Source: an uncultured Planctomycetota bacterium (GTDB taxonomy: Bacteria > Planctomycetota > UBA1135 > GCA-002686595). From it: a stretch of DNA of 64,000 nt. Below, piece after piece: positions 34,468-42,535 of the stretch (positions within the stretch are counted from its first letter, which is position 1; each line of letters begins with the position of its first letter). The stretch spans positions 1 to 64,000 of the forward strand of contig CAIYPP010000141.1 in the NCBI GenBank assembly GCA_903928115.1, given 5' to 3'. A program made the position numbers and the translations under genes. The notes beneath the pieces were generated by a model. That model saw nothing but the letters and a program-made list of their open reading frames with translations, was not told the DNA's origin and made no database searches.

Positions 34468-35282
34468 TTTTTCTGCGGAGGCTCCGCACCGCCGTCGACG
34501 AACGGCAGTAGGGCCGCGAGCTCGCCGTCGAGCGAGTCGATGCGGTTGCGCGAGAAGAGGAGAGAGACGCGCGTGCCGCGCTCGGGCACGAGCCACGCAT
34601 TGAGCGCCCAGATGCCCTGCTCGACGCAGTCGATCTGTGAACCCGTGAGCAGCGTGTAACCCTCGCTGAAGAACGCGATGTTGACGAGGTTCTGATACAC
34701 GTCCGCGGCGAAGACCTCGGCGGCGTCCGCGCCGCTGCGTCCGTTGGGCACCATGCGCGACCCGAGGTACACCCACTCGTGGCGCTTCATCGCGAGTCCG
34801 CTCGCGAGGTTTCGCACGAGATCCTCGATGCGATAGAAGTAGGTTTCCGAGCCCTGACGCCAGCCGACGTAGAGGTAGAAGCCCGTGCCGCTCGGAAGCG
34901 TGACGTCGTAGAGGCTCGCGCCCGCGCGAAGCTCGGCCTCGCTTGGCGCGGGATCCTTGCGGCGCCACTGCGCGTTGCTGCCGGGCGTCGCACCTAGGGC
35001 GAGCAGCGCCACGTTCAGCACGCTCGGCGTGACCGGTGTCATGAACGCGGACTCGTGCGCGGCACCCGCGGGGCCCACGAGCAGGTACTCGAGCAGCTCG
35101 TCGCGCACCACCACGTCCGCGGGGATCGAGCACAGGCCGCGCGCCGGGTCGAGCACGATCTCCTGCTGGGCGAGCGTGTCGACGAGCTTGCGCTCGGCCT
35201 CGGACAGCGGACGGCGCGGGCCGACGTCTTGAGGCAAGGCCGTGAGGGCGAGGAACAGCGCGGCGGCGAGACTGCGGAACAT
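34464..35282 (-). CDS. YdjY-domain secreted protein
   Basis: The 272-residue protein has a cleavable-type signal peptide (FRSLAAALFLALTALP) and a YdjY-like domain: LLEYLLVGPAGAAHESAFMT, NVALLALGATPGSNAQWRR. The domain is common in planctomycetes and of unknown function. It is the first gene of a three-gene coupled operon with the membrane protein and Ino1, and divergent from a lipoprotein gene. Confidence 0.75.
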   Translation of the reverse strand: MFRSLAAALFLALTALPQDVGPRRPLSEAERKLVDTLAQQEIVLDPARGLCSIPADVVVRDELLEYLLVGPAGAAHESAFMTPVTPSVLNVALLALGATPGSNAQWRRKDPAPSEAELRAGASLYDVTLPSGTGFYLYVGWRQGSETYFYRIEDLVRNLASGLAMKRHEWVYLGSRMVPNGRSGADAAEVFAADVYQNLVNIAFFSEGYTLLTGSQIDCVEQGIWALNAWLVPERGTRVSLLFSRNRIDSLDGELAALLPFVDGGAEPPQKK

Positions 35283-35366
35283 GGGAGGCGGAGCTTATCG
35301 CGCGCGAACGCGCGGCGCGGCGCTCGGTTCATCGCGCTACGGAACTTCCCCGCTATCCTGCTCCGC

Positions 35367-35921
35367 ATGCATCTCCGCGGCTCGATCCTCGCCCTCGCAC
35401 TTTCGGCCCTGTCCTTCGTCTCGGCTTGTCAGACGACGCCACCCGCGCCGCCCGCGCTCGAGCTGCCGGCCCACGCGGCCGCTGATCCGGCCCTCGCGCC
35501 CCTGGGCTTCCTCTCCGGCCGCTGGATCTGCGTCAACCCGAACAAGACCGTGAACGAGGAGCACTGGACCGCACCGCGCGGCAAGTTCATGGTCGGCGCG
35601 TTCCGGCAGGTGCGCCGCGACGGCAAGTGCGCGTTCGTCGAGGTCTCGCAGATCGCGGTCGAGGAGGAAGGTCTGACGCTGCGCCTGCGCCACCTCCACG
35701 GACAGCTCGAAGTGCCCGACAACCAAAAAGAGATCTCGCTCTTCCGCCTGCGCGCGCTGGGAGAGAAGCGCGTCGAGTTCGCAGGCACCGGCTCGGCCGA
35801 GGGCGTGACCGCGGTGATCTACGAGCGCGTCGACGACGACACGCTGAAGCAGACGATCGAGTTCGACCCCGTGAAGACCAAGGAGAAGCCCTTCACTTCG
35901 GTCTACACGCGCGAACGCTGA
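35367..35921 (+). CDS. DUF6265-like lipoprotein
   Basis: The 184-residue protein has a lipoprotein signal ending SFVSAC and a beta-rich domain with LGFLSGRWICVNPNKTVNEE, then HWTAPRGKFMVGAFRQVRRD. This EExW...P.G..MxGxxR pattern is the DUF6265 family, lipocalin-like and of unknown function. Divergently transcribed from the YdjY gene (84-nt gap). Only 3 nt separate it from the convergent thyX gene. Confidence 0.72.
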   Translation: MHLRGSILALALSALSFVSACQTTPPAPPALELPAHAAADPALAPLGFLSGRWICVNPNKTVNEEHWTAPRGKFMVGAFRQVRRDGKCAFVEVSQIAVEEEGLTLRLRHLHGQLEVPDNQKEISLFRLRALGEKRVEFAGTGSAEGVTAVIYERVDDDTLKQTIEFDPVKTKEKPFTSVYTRER

Positions 35922-35924
35922 GCG

Positions 35925-36746
35925 CTAGAAGAGCGTCTCGCGCGTGATGCCGACGCGCGCGAGGTCGTCCTTCACGAGCTCGTACACGGCCTCCGCGTAG
36001 CGGCGAATCTCGTACTGCGCGTCGGGCTCGAGGCGCTGCGTGAGAAAGTGGATCACGCCCTGCAGCGAGACCGTCCAGTAGGCTTGGCTGTAGAGGTTCT
36101 GCGGCAAGAGCATGCGCGCGATCTCCTTCGCCACGCCGCGCTGGATGCGCTCGTTGTAGAGTTCGAACGTGCGCTGGCACTCCGCGAGCATGCGCGCACG
36201 CTCACCCGCGTGGTCGAAGTCCGCGGGCAAGTCGAACGAGGCCTGCTTGTTGCCGTGCGGCGGGTTCGCGCGCATCACCTGCGGCACGTAGAACTCAGGA
36301 GCCCACTGCACGTAGCGGCCGGAGATCTCGTTCCACGAGCAGCCCTTGTCCGTGTCGAACAGGACGTCGAACACCTCGAGGGAGACGCTCTCGCCGTTGA
36401 CCTCGTACTCACGCCAACCGCTGCCCACTTGGTACTTGAACGCTTGGCGGAAGACGAACAGCGGCGCCTTCCAGTGGAAGGTGTAGAAGCTGTGGCGGTA
36501 CGGCGAAGTGTGGCCGTGCTTCCAGAGGAAGCCCGCGAGCTTCTTGTCGCCCTCGTCGAAGGCCGCTTTCTGCTTTTGGTAGCTGATGCGCGCAGCGTTG
36601 ACGACCTTGAGCGCGGGATCCTGCTGCATGCGATCGACACACGCGACGAAGCCGAGCGAGTCGTCGAGGGTCGGGATCGCGCCGTCGGGGATGGGGAGCG
36701 TGGTGGCGGCCATGCTCCGTAGTGTAGGAAGCGGCGCGCGGTTCAT
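35925..36746 (-). CDS. thyX: flavin-dependent thymidylate synthase with split signature
   Basis: ThyX makes dTMP from dUMP using FAD and methylene-tetrahydrofolate. Matching blocks: VNAARISYQKQKA, HTSPYRHSFYTFHWKAPLFV, WNEISGRY and LLPQNLYSQAYWTVSLQG. The usual signature RHRxxSxNExSxRY is divided: FRQAFKYQ (99-106) and WNEISGRY (138-145) are separated by about 31 extra residues, and the first half has RQ where RH is standard. The start at 36746 overlaps the upstream HEAT gene as ATGA; an internal ATG at 36713 (11 residues later) is also possible. No folate-dependent ThyA gene is in the window. Confidence 0.85.
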   Translation of the reverse strand: MNRAPLPTLRSMAATTLPIPDGAIPTLDDSLGFVACVDRMQQDPALKVVNAARISYQKQKAAFDEGDKKLAGFLWKHGHTSPYRHSFYTFHWKAPLFVFRQAFKYQVGSGWREYEVNGESVSLEVFDVLFDTDKGCSWNEISGRYVQWAPEFYVPQVMRANPPHGNKQASFDLPADFDHAGERARMLAECQRTFELYNERIQRGVAKEIARMLLPQNLYSQAYWTVSLQGVIHFLTQRLEPDAQYEIRRYAEAVYELVKDDLARVGITRETLF

Positions 36747-39520
36747 CGACCGAGCAGCGCTTCGAGTTCGACTTGGGCCTCAGCGGCCGCGCGCGACGCG
36801 CCGACGAGCCCGCGGGCGCTCGTTGCGAGCGCCGTCGCGCGAGCGCGGTCGCCCTGCTCCAAGGCCCGGCGCGCCCCCCACTGAGGGAGGCTCGCTTCGA
36901 GGCGGGCGAGGCCGTCGACGCCCTTCGCGGGGTCGAACCCGCCAAAGACGCGCTCGAATGCTCGCCGCGGACCGCGCCCGAGGCGCTCGGCGCGCGCGAG
37001 CTGCTCGACGATGAGTCCGAAGTCCTCGAAGCGTCCGAGCGCTTCGCACACGGCGAGCAGCGCACAGCGCACTTCGAAGAGCCGCAGGTCGCGTTCCTCG
37101 CCCTCGGCTTCCCCGCAAAGCCCGACACCCGCAGCGACCAAGAGCTGTCGCGCGGACTCGAGGTCGCCATGGGAGCGCGCACGCTCGCCGAGCGCGAGCA
37201 GGAGACGTGCGTCGCAAGTCCACCATGGGCCGGCAACCTGCAGCGCAGTGGACAATCGGCCGGAGCGAGCAAGCTCTTCCGCGACGGCGAGCTCGGCACG
37301 CCACGAAAACTCCGTACCGCCCTGCGCGCGTCCGACGAACCTCGCTCGAAGCTGGTCCTCCGAGGCTGCGAGCGGGGCCGCGAGCCAGGAGCGCAAGAGT
37401 TCCTCGTCAACGGCGCGGGTGGATGCGAGCACGGTCCAGATCGTCTCGCGCTCCAGCTCGCGCACGGCGCGTGCTTCTGGCGTGTCGAGCTGCCCGTCGT
37501 GCGCGTGCAAGCGCTCGCGTAGCCACGCCATCGCACGCGGATCCGCACAGGTTCCCAGCACGATCAGCGCGTGGCGTCGGAGGTCGAGATTGCGATCGGC
37601 TGCAACGGTCGCGAGGACGTCGAACTGCGGCGGATCCCACCCCCCCAAGAGGTCGACGGCGAGCTCTCGCAGGAGGTCGTGTTCACCATCGTCTCGGGCG
37701 ACGCGCTGAACGTGTCCGAGTGCGCTGGGCTGAGCGCTGGCAGCCCAAGCGCGCAGAGCGCGGGATCTCAGCTCGAAGTCGCAGCCCGACCAATCCTCGG
37801 CGAGCGCCGAGATCGCCTGCTCGTTGTCGAGCGGGGCGAGCGCGAGCGACGCCTCGACCCGCACGCGGCGCGGAGAATCCGGCGCGAGCCACGGAATCAG
37901 CAAAGCCCTGCCGCGCTCCGTCTGACCGAGCGCCCACGCAGCGACTTTCGCGATCTCGACCCGCTCGCGCGTGCGCCGCAGCACGTTCGCGAGCTCTTCC
38001 TGCGCCGTGCCATCGCTGTGCTGATGAATCGCGTTCACGAGCGCTGCGGCGCGCAGCTCCGCGCTGCGCGAGCCGCCGCGCGCGACCTCGCGCAGCTCGA
38101 CCTCGAGACGGCGACGCGCGATGGCTGCGATTCCGGCGTCGGGCGCGAGCGGCGCGAGTAGCTCGAACGCGGAGGTGCCCGCCGCGCCCCCGAGCTCCGC
38201 GAGCCCGCACAAATCCGCTTGAAAGGGCACCAGCCGCACTCCGCGCGGGAGCTGAGCGAGCAGGGCCTCCGCACGCGACGCCGAGAAGCGACGCCAGCGG
38301 CGATAGAGCGGATCGAGCCATGGCTCCACGGACGGAGCATCGCAGAGAGCTTCGAACGCGGCCTCGACGACCTGCGCGTCGGCATCTTCGAGCGCGGCGA
38401 CCAGCACCGCGCCGAACTCGGGCCGCCGCTCGTCGACGAACAAGCTGCGCAAGAGCCCGACTGCGCTACGCCGCAGCTCGGCTTCGGTCTCCCTCGCAAG
38501 CCACGCGGCGAAGTCGCGCACCTCGAGTCCCTGAGTCTGCAATTCGAGCGCTTGGAACAGGAACTCGTGCCACTCGCGTGCTTGCTCTGGATGAGCGAGC
38601 GCGTAGGCCAAGACCTCGCGAGGCGGCAACGTCTCGATGGCGCCTCGCAGCAGCGCGAGTTCGCGAGCGCCGTCCTCTTCGGTTTCGAGCTCACGCAGCA
38701 GCGCACGGCCGAGCTCCGACTGGGGAGCGCGCAACGCGCGAGACGTCGCAGCGAAGATCTCCTCGAACCCTTCGGGGCCGGGCCACGCGCGGGCAACGCG
38801 CTCGACATCGCTCGCGAGCTGCGTCGGCGTGATCCCCCACCGAAGTCGCAGCGCGGACACCACGGCAGACTGCTCCGGCGTCGCAGCAGGCACGTCGAGT
38901 CCGTCGAGCACCGGTCCGTCGGGCGCGCAGCGCTCGAAGCGCAAGGCGAGCTCCCTCCAGCGCGCGGAATCGCTGGCCCAGCTGTCCTGCGCAAGCAGCG
39001 CGACGAGCACCGGAGAGCTCGACACCGAGTCTGCCACCAGCGCATCGAGCGCGGCCTCGCGCACTCGCTCATCGACGTCGTTCGAGAGAGCGAGCAAGAG
39101 CCCGACCGCCTCCGTGCGCGGCGAGATCGCCCGCGCCGCCGCCAGCCGCACGGTCGGCAAGGGATGACGCGCAGCCTGCCCGAGAAGGTCCGCGTCACCC
39201 GCCCACCCCGCGCGCAACGCCGCCGCGAGCAGGTCGGGCTGCTGAGCCAGCTCGCTCGTGGAAAGCTGAAGCGGAAGGTCGCGCTCGCGCTCGCCAACTT
39301 CGTACTGAAACAACCGACGACGTTCCTGCGCAGCGATCCATGCCAGCCGTCGATCGCCGCTCGACAGTTGATCGACCTCGGGCGTCTCCCCCGAGCGAGC
39401 CCAACGCCGGATCGCGAACTCGCGCTCGGTGGAGTCTCGAAACGCCGCGCTCGATTGGAGCGCGTGCGCCGCCGACGCGAGCGCTAGGACGAGAGTCGCC
39501 GCTGCGCCTGCGCGAGCCAT
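36743..39520 (-). CDS. secreted HEAT-repeat protein
   Basis: The 925-residue protein begins with a signal peptide (AGAAATLVLALASAAHAL). The rest is built from alternating helices with the HEAT/armadillo pattern, for example RLAAARAISPRTEAVGLLLA, VREAALDALVADSV and RVRVEASLALAPLDNEQAIS. No enzymatic motif is visible. Planctomycetes encode many such proteins, thought to act in protein-protein scaffolding. It overlaps the NAD(P)HX dehydratase gene by 37 nt and the thyX start by 4, making one coupled operon. Confidence 0.72.
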   Translation of the reverse strand: MARAGAAATLVLALASAAHALQSSAAFRDSTEREFAIRRWARSGETPEVDQLSSGDRRLAWIAAQERRRLFQYEVGERERDLPLQLSTSELAQQPDLLAAALRAGWAGDADLLGQAARHPLPTVRLAAARAISPRTEAVGLLLALSNDVDERVREAALDALVADSVSSSPVLVALLAQDSWASDSARWRELALRFERCAPDGPVLDGLDVPAATPEQSAVVSALRLRWGITPTQLASDVERVARAWPGPEGFEEIFAATSRALRAPQSELGRALLRELETEEDGARELALLRGAIETLPPREVLAYALAHPEQAREWHEFLFQALELQTQGLEVRDFAAWLARETEAELRRSAVGLLRSLFVDERRPEFGAVLVAALEDADAQVVEAAFEALCDAPSVEPWLDPLYRRWRRFSASRAEALLAQLPRGVRLVPFQADLCGLAELGGAAGTSAFELLAPLAPDAGIAAIARRRLEVELREVARGGSRSAELRAAALVNAIHQHSDGTAQEELANVLRRTRERVEIAKVAAWALGQTERGRALLIPWLAPDSPRRVRVEASLALAPLDNEQAISALAEDWSGCDFELRSRALRAWAASAQPSALGHVQRVARDDGEHDLLRELAVDLLGGWDPPQFDVLATVAADRNLDLRRHALIVLGTCADPRAMAWLRERLHAHDGQLDTPEARAVRELERETIWTVLASTRAVDEELLRSWLAAPLAASEDQLRARFVGRAQGGTEFSWRAELAVAEELARSGRLSTALQVAGPWWTCDARLLLALGERARSHGDLESARQLLVAAGVGLCGEAEGEERDLRLFEVRCALLAVCEALGRFEDFGLIVEQLARAERLGRGPRRAFERVFGGFDPAKGVDGLARLEASLPQWGARRALEQGDRARATALATSARGLVGASRAAAEAQVELEALLGR

Positions 39521-40347
39521 TGGATCAGGTCCGACGCGACCACCGCGCGCTTGCCCAAGTGCGAAGCCGCGAAGTCCCCCGCGAGCCCGTGTGCGCGCAC
39601 TGCGGCGCACGCCGCGTCGAGCACCGTCCAATTCGGGAACGCCCCCGTCGCGCACAGCGCCGCGTACGCACCGACGATCCCAGCAAGCACGTCGCCCGCG
39701 CCCGCCGTCGCCATCCCAGAGTTTCCCGTGTCATTCGTGTAGACGAAGCGCCCATCGGTGACGACGGTGCCCTTGCCCTTGAGGCACACGATCGCGCCGC
39801 TCTTCTGCGCGAGCTCGAGCGCAGCGGCCTCGCGCCCCGCGGGGTCGCGCGGGATCTCGCGTCCTAGGAGCCGTGCGGCCTCGCCGGGATGCGGCGTGAG
39901 CACGACCGGACCCGCACGAGACTTCAGCTTCTCCGGCGCATCCTGAAGCAAGTTGAGAGCGTCCGCGTCGAGCACGAGCGGGATCGCCGGGGCGCGCCCC
40001 AGAAGCACTTGCAGGAGCTGCTTCGCCTCGTCATCGGTGCCGAGCCCGCAGCCCGCGACGATGGCATGGTCTCCGCGCTGCGCGAGCTCGAATGAGAAAT
40101 TCGCGGTGCTCTTGGGCCGGAGCATCACCGCTTCGGGCGCCGCGATCGGAAGCGCGCGAGCGAGCTCGTCGCACGTCGCGAGCACGGTCACGAGGCCAGC
40201 ACCCGCGCGCTGAGCCGCGCGCGCCACGAGCAGCGCCGCACCCGGCATCGTTGCGCTCCCGCAGACGACGAGCAGGCGGCCCGCATCGCCCTTGTGAGCG
40301 TCGTCGGGCAGCTCCGGCGGAACGAGCGAGCGCTCTTGCGTGCTCAC
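39484..40347 (-). CDS. nnrD: ADP-dependent (S)-NAD(P)H-hydrate dehydratase
   Basis: The 287-residue kinase-like enzyme repairs hydrated NADH and NADPH. Motifs: GDAGRLLVVCGSATMPGAAL, LTPHPGEAARLLG, KGKGTVVTDGR and NSGMATAGAGDVLAGIVGA, the last being the carbohydrate-kinase-type anion hole and catalytic loop. The epimerase half (NnrE) of the usual bifunctional fusion is not attached. The GTG start overlaps the asparaginase stop as GTGA. Length is normal for the dehydratase domain. Confidence 0.9.
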   Translation of the reverse strand: MSTQERSLVPPELPDDAHKGDAGRLLVVCGSATMPGAALLVARAAQRAGAGLVTVLATCDELARALPIAAPEAVMLRPKSTANFSFELAQRGDHAIVAGCGLGTDDEAKQLLQVLLGRAPAIPLVLDADALNLLQDAPEKLKSRAGPVVLTPHPGEAARLLGREIPRDPAGREAAALELAQKSGAIVCLKGKGTVVTDGRFVYTNDTGNSGMATAGAGDVLAGIVGAYAALCATGAFPNWTVLDAACAAVRAHGLAGDFAASHLGKRAVVASDLIQWLAQAQRRLSS

Positions 40348-41414
40348 GCGGTCACCTCGAGTCGGCCGATCTCGAGTCCAGCCCAGTTCTTCAGCACACC
40401 CTGACGCCACTCGACCAACGACGCCGCAACGTCGCGGGAGAGGAACCCAAAGCGCTCGCACAGCTCGATCACGAGCGGGTGCATCGCGCGATAGTTGCCG
40501 TCGTCGATCTTGACCGCGAGGCCGCGGTCCGCGCCGCGCACGCCGAGCACGTACACAGCCTCCGCGCCGAGCTTCGGGAAGAGTCGCCCTTCGCTCGCCT
40601 TGAGCAGGTCCGTGCACATGCTGTGCCTCGAACCGCCGATCAACTCGGGATGCGCCGCGGCGACGCGCGTGAAGCGCTCGCAGGCGGCGCGCCGCGAGGC
40701 CGCGAGCCCGCCAGGGTTCGCAACGCGCGCCATCGCGGTCGCCAGGCGAACGAGTGGCAGATGGAACGTGGGAGCGCTGCAGCCGTCGGTCGCGACGTCG
40801 AGCTCACCCGGACGGACCCCGCTCATCTCCTCGACCGCGCGCCGCACGAGCGACTGTGCCGCGTTGTCGCGCTCGAGATAGCGGGCAGGATCCACACCGA
40901 GGTGCAGCGCGAGCGCGAGGAAGCACGTGTGCTTGCCCGAGCAGTTGTTGTGAACGCGCGACGGCCTAGCGCCCGAGAGGATCATCGCGCGCTTGGCCTC
41001 GCTGTCCGTCGGAGACTGTGCGCCGCACTGCAGGTCGTCGGGGCGAAGCCCGAGCCGCGCCAAAAGCCCCCCCACGCGCTGGGTGTGGATCTCCTCGGCG
41101 TGGTGCGACGCGAGCGCGAGCGCGAGCTCGTCGTCGCGGATGCCGAAGCGCTCCGCCGCTCCCGTCTCGATCAAGGGCAGCGCCTGCAGCGACTTCGTCG
41201 AGCTGCGCGCGAACACGGGGTGATTCCAGTGACCCGCCCCGTCGACGACCGTACCGCTCGCGTCCACGAGCACCCACGCTCCGCGGTGCACGCTCTCGAG
41301 GTGCCGCCCGCGCCAGGTGCGAGCCACAATCGGGTTCTCGGGCCAGCCCTCGGTCGGGATCTCGGTGTCGGATTCGGCCGATCCAGGGCTCGCCATCGCT
41401 CGGAGAGGGCTCAT
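40344..41414 (-). CDS. type II-like asparaginase (Rhizobium/thermolabile AnsA family)
   Basis: The 356-residue enzyme belongs to the Rhizobium etli-type L-asparaginase family (PF06089), which hydrolyses asparagine to aspartate and ammonia. Motifs: RSSTKSLQALPLIETGAA, LASHHAEEIHT and RVHNNCSGKHTCF. This family is unrelated in fold to E. coli asparaginases. Two ATGs lie close (41414 and 41396); the first is used. It heads the operon with NnrD, the HEAT protein and ThyX, and is divergent from the zinc-ribbon gene. Confidence 0.88.
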   Translation of the reverse strand: MSPLRAMASPGSAESDTEIPTEGWPENPIVARTWRGRHLESVHRGAWVLVDASGTVVDGAGHWNHPVFARSSTKSLQALPLIETGAAERFGIRDDELALALASHHAEEIHTQRVGGLLARLGLRPDDLQCGAQSPTDSEAKRAMILSGARPSRVHNNCSGKHTCFLALALHLGVDPARYLERDNAAQSLVRRAVEEMSGVRPGELDVATDGCSAPTFHLPLVRLATAMARVANPGGLAASRRAACERFTRVAAAHPELIGGSRHSMCTDLLKASEGRLFPKLGAEAVYVLGVRGADRGLAVKIDDGNYRAMHPLVIELCERFGFLSRDVAASLVEWRQGVLKNWAGLEIGRLEVTA

Positions 41415-41485
41415 GGAAGATGGGATCCTACACGTTCGCGCGCGAGCACCGGTGTCCCGCCACATCCTTGGTCTACAATCCCGGC

Positions 41486-41986
41486 GTGTTGCCCTTCGAC
41501 CGCGACCGCAAGTTCCGTGGCGAGCCCTTCCGACGCTCGTCGGATACGTCGTTTTCGTTCGGACGCGCCGCCGTCGACCCGGCCCTGGCCGTGCCCGAGC
41601 CTCCCGCCACCGCCCCTCCTCCGGCTCGCCGCGGACGCATCGTCGGCTGGCTGGTCGCCCCGCTGATCCTCGCCTCGATCGCCTGCGCCTTCGCGCTCGT
41701 GCTCAACGGACCCGACTCGCTCTTTGGGATCGTGTTCGGAGCCGTCGTCGCGCTCGGGCTCGGTTGGATTCTGGTGTGCTCGCTCTTTCCCGCCAAGGCC
41801 GACCGCAAGTGTCCGCAGTGCGGCAAGAACGGGCTCGTCCGGCTCGACGTGCGCACGACGCGCGGCATCCGCTGCACTCGCTGCTCCTTCCGCGACGAAA
41901 CGGCGAGCTCCTTCCTGATCGCCGAAGACGAAGGTGTCGCCATCGAGAAAACGGTCCTCCACGAGCGCGATCGGCGCCGAGGCTGA
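41486..41986 (+). CDS. zinc-ribbon membrane protein
   Basis: The 166-residue protein has two adjacent membrane helices (VGWLVAPLILASIACAFALV and LFGIVFGAVVALGLGWILVC) and a C-terminal ribbon with CPQCG and CTRC. The start is a GTG at 41486, giving a basic proline-rich N-terminus. No function is known. It precedes the bifunctional nuclease gene by 9 nt. Confidence 0.65.
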   Translation: MLPFDRDRKFRGEPFRRSSDTSFSFGRAAVDPALAVPEPPATAPPPARRGRIVGWLVAPLILASIACAFALVLNGPDSLFGIVFGAVVALGLGWILVCSLFPAKADRKCPQCGKNGLVRLDVRTTRGIRCTRCSFRDETASSFLIAEDEGVAIEKTVLHERDRRRG

Positions 41987-41995
41987 GCCAACCGC

Positions 41996-42454
41996 ATGCC
42001 GTCCGAACCCAAGCCGCGCATGATCGAGCTCGTGCTCTCGCGCATCATCTTGCGCGACACCGAGCGCTCGCAGCACATCCTGCTCGTCGAGCGCGATGGC
42101 AAGCGCGGCTTTCCGATGACGATCGGGCGCGGCGAAGCGGAGGAGCTGCACCGCGTCGTCCACGGAACGACGCCGCAGCGCCCGTTGACGCACCAACTCG
42201 GCCTCAACATGGTCGAAGCGCTCGGCTCGCGCGTCCTGCGCGCCGACATCATCGACCTGCAGGAGAACACGTACTTCGCGCAGCTCGCGCTCGCGGGCGC
42301 TCCGGGGGAGCCGCCGGTCCTCGTCGACGCGCGGCCTTCGGACGCGATCGCGCTCGCGCTCCGAGCGCGTGCGCCGGTCCGGATCGCGGAGTCGATCCTC
42401 GATCAGGTGCGCAACGACGCGTCGGGCCCCGATCCCCTGCCGCCCGCGCCCTGA
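41996..42454 (+). CDS. bifunctional nuclease (BFN/DUF151) family protein
   Basis: The 152-residue protein has the BFN domain: FPMTIGRGEAEELHRVVHG, the conserved helix, and LVDARPSDAIALALRARAP, with the family PSDAIALA motif. In plants BFN proteins have DNase/RNase activity; bacterial members are of uncertain function. Its normal length and position after the zinc-ribbon gene suggest co-transcription. Confidence 0.88.
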   Translation: MPSEPKPRMIELVLSRIILRDTERSQHILLVERDGKRGFPMTIGRGEAEELHRVVHGTTPQRPLTHQLGLNMVEALGSRVLRADIIDLQENTYFAQLALAGAPGEPPVLVDARPSDAIALALRARAPVRIAESILDQVRNDASGPDPLPPAP

Positions 42455-42535
42455 GCTCGTTAGACTCGTGGGGCGTCACGCGGTCCGCGTCCTGCCGCGG
42501 CAGCGACCCGAGTCACGCCGAACGAGGCCCCGCCG

